From assembly GCF_001639725.1 (NCBI RefSeq), contig NZ_LTAW01000004.1:62001-126000 (forward strand): a stretch of 64,000 bases of DNA. The letters run 5' to 3'. The notes under the pieces are model-generated. The model was given only the letters and a program-made list of their open reading frames with translations, did no database searches and had not been told where the DNA came from. A program made the translations under genes and the position numbers. Shown in pieces: positions 27,201 through 32,864 of this stretch. The stretch's first letter is position 1, and each line of letters opens with the position of its first letter. Origin of the DNA: Marinomonas atlantica (GTDB taxonomy: Bacteria > Pseudomonadota > Gammaproteobacteria > Pseudomonadales > Marinomonadaceae).

Positions 27201-27875
27201 CTTGGCGCCCAATTTATGAAGCCTGCTTTGGATGTCGCATTTAACGAGCGAAGCTTTACCGGCAACCCAATTTTGGGTTTTGGCGATCAGTACCGCAGCC
27301 CTGAGGGCCAGTACAGCCCATGGACTTCGGAATCAATGAAGCAGCTAGCCGAATCTATGCCCGACTCTGCTCCGGAGTGGATGCGATCACCAAAGAGGCT
27401 TGAGTATCTATTTAAGGGGTATTTCGGGACACTTGGCGGATACGCTCTCAGTTTAACCGATATGGCAACTCAAGAGATTGTTGGCGCACCAGATCAGCCT
27501 GATGCAACACTAGGCCGCTATCCTGTTGTGAAGCGGTTTTACAGTGATGAGTTAACGGGCAATAAACACGTTGGCCGCTTCTATGATATGGCAGATGAAG
27601 TGAACTCTATCTATGCAGACATGAAAACAAAGTTTGAAGATGGGCAAAAAGAGCAAGCAAACAGAATACTAAAGGATGAAGCTAAGAAGCTACGCTTACG
27701 CAGCCACTTTAACAAAGTTCGCCAACAAATGAGCGACATCAGCTCGCAAACTCGCATGATCTACATGGATAAAAAGATGAGCTCCACAGAAAAGCGCCGA
27801 CGTATCGATGAGCTTACTAAGCGTCGCAATCAAATTGCTCGCGCGGCCTCATTGCAGTTCTATGGGATATTCTAG
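21291..27875 (+). CDS. giant polyvalent internal virion protein (ParB-like, peptidase-like, LPD38)
   Basis: The protein has 2194 residues with a GTG start and GGAG nine bases upstream. Regions in order are: a Gly/Ala-rich N-terminal part (about 110-350); a Gln/Glu-rich coiled coil (about 400-520); a DdrB/ParB-like domain (about 545-700, with YPQALQNRDRSS and ESGNGRTMSIRRAY); a domain with a HEVVGH metal-site motif at about 1133-1138, as in metallopeptidase-like parts of polyvalent proteins; a long helical region (about 1300-1650); and a C-terminal LPD38-like domain (about 1700-2110, with PGFMSANFVRDTLSTW and LIPFLNARIQGLERLYRGA). Polyvalent proteins enter the host with phage DNA and protect or establish it. 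Domain names come from motif memory. Confidence 0.85.
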   Translation: MSELTREQIRRKAAIKKRVQQKAQAFQSRNENEQGYLGDSVDAFQHGLISGGADLADGVRYITGSETAGNIADSWRGSAEEQINQMSPAGREAMQSFGINTDDGIGFNEGSSVGGFGLNVISGLGSFAPTMIPGGLAARGLSTVGKVAGATGKAGKIVDKAADVAGFGGVGALAIGGGTANQAYETVAKADLNTLAESEVFKQRYWEMRDYQEMGHEQALTEARESIAKEIAEEAAKDGAALGAISQGALGPVFGRLFRGEVGGYAKSIAAGAATEGAQELVESGGQSAIANKNVNPAIPTDTMDGVVGDALTGAMTGAAVGGGFGLSGKATRDVLNRNKPEPEDTLPGEQDETTARADELQSEIDQLDDQIQNNSDELSDAEYSALLQRREALLREQLGESIEFAQNAELEPLPDLAGPQQQQPLGLLPPENGPQPPRFDTIYGEYQPSEQQQAARETTRRSFEEPVTEARQSRKARDEAYQLQKQQQEQIEQTRRERQQQEAQKRQREDQVALGQLEVGSEVKAAKGNQAKAYTPSNKSLDVEYQIVEASDLTTSHDDNFQARADYPQALQNRDRSSPALRKQVEDNAKNLIPEKLGEDSGVVSGAPIIRNGVVESGNGRTMSIRRAYNDSGAANYRQYLENNAERLGISKEELSQFNQPVLVRQRLNDMTPDELTSYTKDANTTDAFALNPVEQAKSDSNRVTDDDMSLIDIPESGDFAAASNRSFVRKFLGRFPKAEQNAMLNGDGTISDGGISRVQNAIFAKAYGSDQLIEDITSTSADDMKTVAKALINAAPEVAKLNAQGGVEGFTDIIVDAVNIVKRSRRDDVPVKELTDQFDLMSESTVDPTTASLANYLDQNVRSIKRMTDAIKGAAQRGQDGLRNSETDGLFGRAPAPTVANILNFGGESSTPSGKQINESGKQPPAISEKSTESGKENDDIGTSGNTDLTETNQSLPQSPSEPEVKVQRSGRPYSTKKSAQLSRTFSSTPNAQVVEHKGGYGIIEGEAKAKDNSPEQVTDNPEDGSVNVPDEVKPPKEALMSLNKGEAGGMNADDVRAAVEPLINDLHERGTFEVVQSINDLPFGIRLQAKAKLKKSKGENPVLRGINAGDKNYLIADGLRNEKEAVEIFLHEVVGHKAVLDMLGKEGDNIMEQIAVSYGRKGLADLIKTYGVEPNTKEGRILLGKEKVAHMAERGEKPAMLKRLVAKVKAWLRNYFPSIKWSDNDVLSLISNARDNVENRYMTKVDLDASTEQDTQEDSVNLSIRGDANPKDVNDIIGRTQAKPEHQKSLMERATDRLKVFKDIDTTAFKQAVIDSYASIETLEKKVNFGKLKDGAESAYKAALRTANLDSQVEAVMRRGALEFKDGAFQIKEGSKGFLEIFQKIADSEQLQLWETWAGAKRAKRIMEEDARANLDGQAALKEHRATINKLKKTTPANYPGGLTQWRKDMRAAENGMKDARTRAFQKRERLYKPSDIKRVIKYVNDNPELKAEFEKAQKGWRKFNKSMLDMAEQAGLIDPEARAIWEHDDYVPFHRVAEIEEEGGISQYATKRGLSGQKSGITQLKGGVEKLNIIESMVRNTIHLVDASNKNVAMQRVVDLADGVAMEKLPASKMDPEERDIMLRDFGYVPEDMDQDTLDAWTNQLERYNSIDKGVVSVSRNGKLHKYHVTDTGLFAAITQLGPMRVDGMLRVLGVPKRVLTASVTAAPGFMSANFVRDTLSTWVTVEAKTTPVYDAVKGAAKGLKRSESQWAIMAAGAGGGGYYDTSPDNVRQHLSPLNKGGAMHAPKRMWDAWMRVGQALENANRIAVYDSVIKDGGTVAEAAHQAQDVINFSKRGANKWVQAAITLIPFLNARIQGLERLYRGAKENPKAFFMKGTILMGASLAILATNWDNEEYWELDEWDRDANWHIFAGGEHFKIPKPFEVGAVFGTIPERVFEQFRKDADSKLLGERMLAMVTGTFAFDPLGAQFMKPALDVAFNERSFTGNPILGFGDQYRSPEGQYSPWTSESMKQLAESMPDSAPEWMRSPKRLEYLFKGYFGTLGGYALSLTDMATQEIVGAPDQPDATLGRYPVVKRFYSDELTGNKHVGRFYDMADEVNSIYADMKTKFEDGQKEQANRILKDEAKKLRLRSHFNKVRQQMSDISSQTRMIYMDKKMSSTEKRRRIDELTKRRNQIARAASLQFYGIF

Positions 27876-27958
27876 GCAAACCCCATAAACAAAAGCGCTA
27901 AATGAATGACTAGGCAGATTAGACATAATCCGCCTAGGTATTCGCCAATCTCTCTCAT
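27872..27958 (-). CDS. candidate 28-residue membrane microprotein
   Basis: On the minus strand, ATG 27958 opens a frame of 28 codons whose stop overlaps the end of the giant gene. The product starts MREIGEYLGG and continues with one hydrophobic segment (LCLICLVIHLALLFMGF). A strong GGAGG lies four bases before the start, which is unlikely by chance. No homologue is known to me. It points against all late genes, so it could be a lysogeny-expressed exclusion peptide, but a chance frame cannot be excluded. No minus-strand promoter was identified. Confidence 0.4.
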   Translation of the reverse strand: MREIGEYLGGLCLICLVIHLALLFMGFA

Positions 27959-27965
27959 AACCCCT

Positions 27966-27998
27966 CCAAAGCAATTAGCCAAAGGTTAGTTGCTTTGG
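27966..27998. other. long perfect hairpin at end of late operon
   Basis: CCAAAGCAA (27966-27974) and TTGCTTTGG (27990-27998) pair, and the inner bases continue the stem to about 15 pairs (two G-U) around an AAA loop. There is no T run on the plus strand. It could end or protect late transcripts. On the minus strand it abuts the ribosome site of the microprotein at 27872-27958. Confidence 0.6.
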
Positions 27999-28090
27999 GT
28001 GGAAAGGTGAAGGGACTTAACACTTCAAATAAGTTGATTGAATATTTACCCACAAGTAAGGTTGAATGAAATCAAAAGAAAGGGATTTAC

Positions 28091-28549
28091 ATGAGAATGA
28101 TAAAGCATTTTTCAATGATCGCTGCTGCGTTTCTATCAATCATAGCTAAGGCCGATGATATACCTGTATTTGAGACATTCATTCCGACGTCCGAGCTTCT
28201 TAAATATGGTGAATTCGAGCTCAATAAAAAGCAGAAGCAAGTGATAACAATGGTTATTGGTGAAACATATTTCACTGGCTATAACGCAGGATTAAAAAAT
28301 GCTCAAATGTCAGGCTTTGCAACACCTAACGGCGAGTCTTATGAGGCGCAGATAGCAGGGGAATTCAATGGCTTTGAAGGAGAGACAATTATAAAACTGG
28401 CGGACGGTCAAATCTGGCAGCAAACAGATTATCAGCTGATGTTTGGTTATGCCTACATGCCGAAAGCTTTGATTTATCCAATCAATGGACAATACAAAAT
28501 GCTTGTGAACGGAGTTGATCAAGGCGTATATGTTCAGAGACTCAGGTGA
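28091..28549 (+). CDS. exported protein of unknown function (prophage cargo)
   Basis: 152 residues with AAAGGGA nine bases before the ATG. An N-terminal signal peptide is clear (MRMIKHFSMIAAAFLSIIAK, cleavage near AKA-DD). The mature part is beta-rich with FNGFEGETIIKLADGQIWQQ and ends YKMLVNGVDQGVYVQRLR, a pattern of small periplasmic beta-barrel proteins. It lies apart from structural genes with its own upstream gap, like a moron gene expressed in the lysogen. Specific function unknown. Confidence 0.75.
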   Translation: MRMIKHFSMIAAAFLSIIAKADDIPVFETFIPTSELLKYGEFELNKKQKQVITMVIGETYFTGYNAGLKNAQMSGFATPNGESYEAQIAGEFNGFEGETIIKLADGQIWQQTDYQLMFGYAYMPKALIYPINGQYKMLVNGVDQGVYVQRLR

Positions 28550-28701
28550 TTTCTAGGTTTTTGAACCAAAAATTACGACTTAACACTCTCACTCACTGTT
28601 AGGGGGTGTGTAGTCAGGTCAAACTAAACAAGCCTTATATTGATCGCAGTTACTTTACTGTCTTAAGATATCCACAAACCAAATTACCAAAAGGAATTGA
28701 T

Positions 28702-29478
28702 ATGAAAGCAATATTCATAGCTACTGTCGCTGCATTTTTGCTGACAGGGTGCGCCCAAAACAGCTATAAGAAATTCTATAATCCATACGTAGACGCCAAA
28801 ACACTGCCTGATGTTGAACTTGTTGCCGAAGGACAAGAGCCGCAGGTTTTAAGCTCTGGCAATTTGGAGCGAGACGTCCTGGACCTTCGTTCAAAAAAAT
28901 ACATACCTATAGGTCACTCTTCTTTTAATGGTGTTTACGAAGACGCTAAAAATGCGGCGGCTCAGGCTAAGAGCATTGGAGCAACTCTTGTGCTTGTGAA
29001 TTCACAGTACACAAACACAGAAACTACAACATCAACATTATACTTGCCTGATAATAAAACCACATTTCACTCGGGCTCAATAAATGGAAGCGCCTCATAT
29101 AGCGGCACATCTACAACATACGGCTCCACAGCTACTCCAATAACGTCTAATCACCGCCGCTACGATCAAGAAGCCGTATATTTCGTTAAGTCAAATCAAA
29201 AACATAAGTTCGGATTGCAATTCGGAGACCTAACTTCAGCACAGAGTGCTCAGTACGAACGAAATACTGGAGTTCTCGTATATGTCGTTATAGAAGATAG
29301 CCCGGCTTTTTACTCCAATGTGCTTTCAGGCGACGTGCTTATTGCTGTAGATGGAGTTACAGTAAAAGATACGAATCACGCAATAGAAATAATGAATAGC
29401 ATACCGCCATCTCAAGATCATTCAGTCTTAAGAGTAATTCGCAACGGACAAGAAAAAGATATCCAGGTTAAGCTCTGA
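28702..29478 (+). CDS. lipoprotein with C-terminal PDZ domain (prophage cargo)
   Basis: 258 residues from ATG 28702, which has AAAAGGA upstream and opens directly into a lipoprotein signal (IATVAAFLLTGC, lipid-bearing Cys at residue 16). The longer upstream frame lacks a ribosome site. The middle has a Ser/Thr/Gly-rich low-complexity stretch (about 110-150). The last 90 residues form a PDZ domain (GVLVYVVIEDSPAFYSNVLS, GDVLIAVDGVTVKDTNHAIE). Such lipoproteins occur beside chromosomes and phages; the target bound by the PDZ is unknown. It would sit in the envelope of the lysogen. Confidence 0.8.
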   Translation: MKAIFIATVAAFLLTGCAQNSYKKFYNPYVDAKTLPDVELVAEGQEPQVLSSGNLERDVLDLRSKKYIPIGHSSFNGVYEDAKNAAAQAKSIGATLVLVNSQYTNTETTTSTLYLPDNKTTFHSGSINGSASYSGTSTTYGSTATPITSNHRRYDQEAVYFVKSNQKHKFGLQFGDLTSAQSAQYERNTGVLVYVVIEDSPAFYSNVLSGDVLIAVDGVTVKDTNHAIEIMNSIPPSQDHSVLRVIRNGQEKDIQVKL

Positions 29479-29506
29479 AGCACGCCTAAAAGTAAACCGA
29501 TTGTAT

Positions 29507-29551
29507 TTGACCTTTCTTCGCCTTACAGCTAAAGTCTATGGCTGTGAGGCG
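29507..29551 (+). promoter_or_regulatory. promoter with overlapping 11-bp inverted repeat operator
   Basis: TTGACC (29507-29512) and TAAAGT (29530-29535) are 17 bases apart. CGCCTTACAGC (29519-29529) and GCTGTGAGGCG (29541-29551) form an inverted repeat with one mismatch whose 11-base spacer contains the -10 box. A dimeric repressor bound here would block the promoter. It would drive the c4-like RNA and the antirepressor. Repressor identity is unknown and outside the window. Confidence 0.6.
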
Positions 29552-29656
29552 TCGAAACCTCTTCTAAGCGGATAACCCCAGCCCCGTCAGCGTTGGTTTT
29601 TTTATGCCTGAAATATGGCAACCCTACCCGTGTTGCGCCCGTATAGCGTAATCATT

Positions 29657-29734
29657 GTCGGGAGGGCAGCAGTCATAAAAGACCTTTTGGAAAAGCTGCT
29701 CGCGGTCTCTTAGAGCCGTTTCGAACCTCCCGAC
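29657..29734 (+). ncRNA. c4 antisense-like RNA controlling the antirepressor
   Basis: GTCGGGAGG (29657-29665) pairs perfectly with CCTCCCGAC (29726-29734), closing a three-way junction. Arm one is GCAGC / GCTGC (29666-29670, 29695-29699). Arm two is CGG-T-CTC-TTA-GAG-CCG (29703-29718). CUUAGA in arm two (29709-29714) is complementary to UCUAAG at 29753-29758, which overlaps the antirepressor ribosome site AAGGAG. TTTCGAA (29719-29725) also pairs with TTCGAAA (29743-29749). This is the arrangement known for the P1/P7 c4 RNA, which blocks ant translation. Rfam identity not tested. Confidence 0.65.
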
Positions 29735-29767
29735 ACCAACTATTCGAAAAAATCTAAGGAGCCAAAC

Positions 29768-30592
29768 ATGGCTAAGCTATCAATCCTATCTAATGAAGTC
29801 CGAGTCAGTGATGGACTGTACTCTCTTAATGACCTCCACAAAGCTTCAGGTTCAAAAAACAATCACCGACCAAGCCTTTTTGTGCGAACAGAGCAAACAA
29901 AAGAGCTAATAGAAGAGATAACTCAAAGCACAGATATGTGCTTAGCTATCAAAACCAGAAAAGGTGGCTCCAATCCTGGCACTTGGGTTTGCAAAGAACT
30001 AGTCTACGCCTACGCCATGTGGATTAGTCCTAAGTTCCACCTTTATGTGATCCGCGCTTTTGATCAGATGGTGAGCCAGCCGCAACCAAAACAGCTATCA
30101 TCTACCACAGATCGCAAGGCTCTAAATATTTGTGTTCGTTCATTAGCCAACGCTCGTTCGCACAACAACGAGCCAGCGGACTACGCTTCTGTTTGGAAGA
30201 TGGTTAACGGCTACCTTGGCGTGGCGCACATCGAGGAAGCGACCGTTGACCAAGTCGAGAAAGGGATTGAGTTTATTCAGCAAGCTATCGAAGGCGAGTA
30301 CATCGGCCGCAACGACCAGAAGCTTATTGAAGATGATCGAGTAGGGCAGTTGGAAAAGCGCATTGCAGTGCTTGAGCTAACCCAAAGCCGATTAGAAAGC
30401 GAGCTAAGCTTTATTCACAATCATGCCGCCAAACTAAGCGATGAACTTAATGAAAAGGTTTACCCTGCGCTTAAGGCTTTAAACCCTAAAGTATTCGCTA
30501 CTGTTCGTGAGCGTATGTTCATCATTCACAACCACAGCAAGCCAGCCATTGTTGATGGCTGGAAGAATCAGTCTGCTTTAGAGATACACTAA
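29768..30592 (+). CDS. KilA-N domain antirepressor
   Basis: The protein has 274 residues with the ribosome site AAGGAG six bases upstream of the ATG. The N-terminal 105 residues are a KilA-N DNA-binding domain (YSLNDLHKASGS, GTWVCKELVYAYAMWISPKF then HLYVIRAFDQM). The C-terminal part is a helical, coiled-coil-like region (about 180-240). Such proteins interfere with phage repressors or bind phage DNA to set the lysis-lysogeny choice. Its ribosome site is complementary to the c4-like RNA upstream, which implies translational silencing. The hairpin at 30600-30620 may end the transcript. Confidence 0.88.
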   Translation: MAKLSILSNEVRVSDGLYSLNDLHKASGSKNNHRPSLFVRTEQTKELIEEITQSTDMCLAIKTRKGGSNPGTWVCKELVYAYAMWISPKFHLYVIRAFDQMVSQPQPKQLSSTTDRKALNICVRSLANARSHNNEPADYASVWKMVNGYLGVAHIEEATVDQVEKGIEFIQQAIEGEYIGRNDQKLIEDDRVGQLEKRIAVLELTQSRLESELSFIHNHAAKLSDELNEKVYPALKALNPKVFATVRERMFIIHNHSKPAIVDGWKNQSALEIH

Positions 30593-30599
30593 AAGTACT

Positions 30600-30620
30600 G
30601 GGCCAAGGAATTCTTGGCCC
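30600..30620. terminator. perfect hairpin after antirepressor gene
   Basis: GGGCCAAG and CTTGGCCC form an eight-base stem around a five-base loop, eight bases after the stop. The T content after it is low (TAATTTA), so termination may be weak or Rho-aided. Confidence 0.5.
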
Positions 30621-30741
30621 TAATTTAGCCTGCAACAGCTAAATCATAACTTTTAGTCTCTAATGGCTAAGTAAGCCTTAATTTCTAATCCCGTATAAGT
30701 CAGACTAGAACTATCAACCGTGTTTCATTAAAGAGTTCAAA

Positions 30742-31401
30742 ATGCGTATACTTCGAGACCTTTCACTAGTCGCTGCAACAATGCTTGCCTCCTCATTGGC
30801 AATATCTGCTCCTATCAAACAATCTGCCTCTGGCATCTGTCATGCCCCAGATTCGTCATATTACTCGAGAACCACTAGCTTTACGGCCTTCGATACGCTT
30901 GAGAAATGCTTAGCAGCAGGCGGTAAGTTACCCAAAGGCTACAGCTCGTCGAGCACTGCTAGCAATGACAGCGAATACAGCCGTGATAAGTTTGGCCATG
31001 GCTGGGCCGACATTGATAAAGATTGCCAGAATACTCGCCAAGAAGTCCTTATCTCGATGTCTACTAACCCAGTTCGCTTCGCCGATGAAAAGCAATGTCG
31101 TGTAACATTTGGTCGCTGGATTTCAATGTACAGTGGTGAGGTGATCTTTGATGCATCAACTATGGATATCGATCATGTTGTACCTTTGAAGTGGGCATGG
31201 GATCACGGAGCCGACAAATGGACAGAAGAAAAGCGGGAGCAGTTTGCTAACGATCCAGTTAACTTGGTAGCGGTAGAAGCGTCGTTAAACCGATCGAAAG
31301 GAGCAAAGGGCCTTGATGAGTGGTTACCACCAGCAAACCAAGAGCAGTACAAGGCAAGGTTCAAGAGAATCTTGGTTAAGTATAGTTTTAAAGGGGAGTA
31401 A
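30742..31401 (+). CDS. secreted HNH nuclease (DUF1524/GmrSD-C type)
   Basis: The protein has 219 residues with a clear signal peptide (LVAATMLASSLAISA, cleavage near residue 23). The C-terminal domain has the DUF1524 HNH pattern: MDIDHVVPLKWAWDHGA with His145, then NDPVNLVAVEASLNRSKGAK, which supplies the Asn and metal-binding part. Four Cys in the mature part may form disulphides, fitting periplasmic or extracellular work. Similar secreted nucleases degrade environmental DNA for nutrients or attack incoming DNA. As cargo between antirepressor and integrase it probably acts in the lysogen. Substrate not determined. Confidence 0.85.
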   Translation: MRILRDLSLVAATMLASSLAISAPIKQSASGICHAPDSSYYSRTTSFTAFDTLEKCLAAGGKLPKGYSSSSTASNDSEYSRDKFGHGWADIDKDCQNTRQEVLISMSTNPVRFADEKQCRVTFGRWISMYSGEVIFDASTMDIDHVVPLKWAWDHGADKWTEEKREQFANDPVNLVAVEASLNRSKGAKGLDEWLPPANQEQYKARFKRILVKYSFKGE

Positions 31402-31409
31402 TCTCACTT

Positions 31410-31434
31410 ACAGGCCCGAGTATTCTTGGCCTGT
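31410..31434. terminator. candidate terminator between convergent genes
   Basis: ACAGGCC (31410-31416) pairs with GGCCTGT (31428-31434) between the nuclease gene and the opposite-strand HEPN gene. There is no long T run in either direction, so this is a weak call. Confidence 0.4.
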
Positions 31435-31457
31435 ATTATTCTGTAGTCTGTTAGCTC

Positions 31458-31892
31458 TTAGGCTGATTTACTGGTGAGTGTGGCTTGGATATCAGATAGT
31501 AATTGATGAAGTTTTTGACATTCTTTGAGCTGGGTTTCAACTTCTCTTTCAGTAATGTCATAACCCAGTTCGTAGTCAGCGGAATGTCTTAAGTCGCGCA
31601 TAGCTTTCAGTTTTAATCCTGCCTTCTTGATATTGAGCCAATTCTTTCGGTTCTTTTTTACTGAAGCGATTTCAACTGTTTGAAGTGCAGCGATTATTTT
31701 TGCGTGCTCACCACCTTCATAATTAGATGGTGTGGGTAGTTTTAGAGACAGGCTGCGGCAAGCATGAAAAGCTGAATAGTAGCTTTTGTGGATAGAGGTT
31801 CTTTTCTCTTGATCTTCGTGCTGACTCTGAGTTTTGGAGCACTGCTGAAGATGAACCGCAAAGTCAGAAATTTCTTTGAATTTAGTGTCCAT
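31458..31892 (-). CDS. HEPN/UPF0332-like protein (possible toxin or antiphage component)
   Basis: 144 residues, all helical. Two blocks match the HEPN fold of the UPF0332 kind: SYYSAFHACRSLSL (about 37-50) and MRDLRHSADYELG (about 98-110), the latter equivalent to the conserved R-x-x-ADY segment. Arg99 and His103 are three apart, shorter than the Rx4-6H spacing of catalytic HEPN RNases, so nuclease activity is uncertain. It lies 18 bases after the gene at 31911-32696 on the same strand, so they form an operon. This integrase-proximal site is a common place for phage-exclusion cargo. Confidence 0.65.
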   Translation of the reverse strand: MDTKFKEISDFAVHLQQCSKTQSQHEDQEKRTSIHKSYYSAFHACRSLSLKLPTPSNYEGGEHAKIIAALQTVEIASVKKNRKNWLNIKKAGLKLKAMRDLRHSADYELGYDITEREVETQLKECQKLHQLLSDIQATLTSKSA

Positions 31893-31910
31893 TCTTTAAC
31901 CTATTAGAAT

Positions 31911-32696
31911 TTATTTAAATCTAGTCACAATTAGGCTAGATATCCTATCTAGTGATTCATCTTCAAGGATAGTATCCATGAAGTCCTCATTCATGCAGCA
32001 TACTGCGTCGCCAGTGAATACAGAATCCACAGAAAACTGATAGCTAATCCAGCGTTCTTTGCCGTCATTTTTAATAGAGAATCGAAATGAAGGGGAGGTA
32101 TGACTCTTTGCAAGGAAATCTTCAAGCTTGCTGTTGTAACGCTCTAGGTCAAGAAGAGGTATCTCGTGGCTTAGAAGAAATTCTTTAGCTTCTTTTGCAA
32201 AGTAGCCATCACTCTGTCTTGGGTTTGTTAACTTGCAAAGTTTTTCATATGCCATGATAGCTTTCTCCAAGTCGCCACAATGCTCGTAAGAGTCGTACAA
32301 CCACTCCATTAGAACAATATTGACGATATCGCGTAGAGCGCAATTTTCAAGAAAAGTGCGCACATCACTAAAATACCCACCTAGGTCGAGTGCATAAGCA
32401 TAATTTCTATACAAAGTAACAAGGCCATCTTGAGCTGCTAATTTGTTTGCTATACTAAAGGAGCTTTCTAACAGGCTTTTATCCTGAGTAGCCCCACCTA
32501 AAATCATCTTTGCTACGTGCCCACAAAGAGGGTTGGTTTTCATCAAAGATGATATCTCACTATCAATATCTCTTCTTTTCATTGCCAGCTCGAACTCATT
32601 TGCCATAGAGTAGCGACTTGTGAGAGGGCTATAATGTTCAATGAGAATGACCAATGAGTTTAACTCATTGAATCCAGCTATTTGCGGTTGCGTCAT
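31911..32696 (-). CDS. unknown helical-repeat protein paired with HEPN gene
   Basis: About 261 residues from ATG 32696; a TTG at 32771 would add 25 but has no ribosome site. The middle (about 60-165) looks like a helical repeat of the TPR kind (LVTLYRNYAYALDLGGYFSD, VLMEWLYDSYEHCGDLEKAI, MAYEKLCKLTNP). The C-terminal 90 residues are mixed alpha/beta (FRFSIKNDGKERWISYQFSV). No catalytic motif or membrane segment. It heads a two-gene minus-strand unit with the HEPN protein. I do not recognise a family; a sensor for the HEPN partner is a guess. Confidence 0.7.
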   Translation of the reverse strand: MTQPQIAGFNELNSLVILIEHYSPLTSRYSMANEFELAMKRRDIDSEISSLMKTNPLCGHVAKMILGGATQDKSLLESSFSIANKLAAQDGLVTLYRNYAYALDLGGYFSDVRTFLENCALRDIVNIVLMEWLYDSYEHCGDLEKAIMAYEKLCKLTNPRQSDGYFAKEAKEFLLSHEIPLLDLERYNSKLEDFLAKSHTSPSFRFSIKNDGKERWISYQFSVDSVFTGDAVCCMNEDFMDTILEDESLDRISSLIVTRFK

Positions 32697-32864
32697 AAAT
32701 ACTTGCTTAGAAATACTGCTTGGGATACATAACAGATTAGGTGAATTACCAGATCCTTGGCTAATGGACAATTATTAGGCTTTAAGAGATAAGAAGTCAA
32801 AAAAAAATATTAATTTTTTTGCGGCTTTCTGTGGATGTCAATGAATTTATATGCTTATAGGTCT

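Noticed and set aside
29575..29605. Intrinsic terminator before the c4-like RNA
   Set aside because: There is a T run after a GC-rich stretch, but the stem has several mismatches, so the call is not supported.
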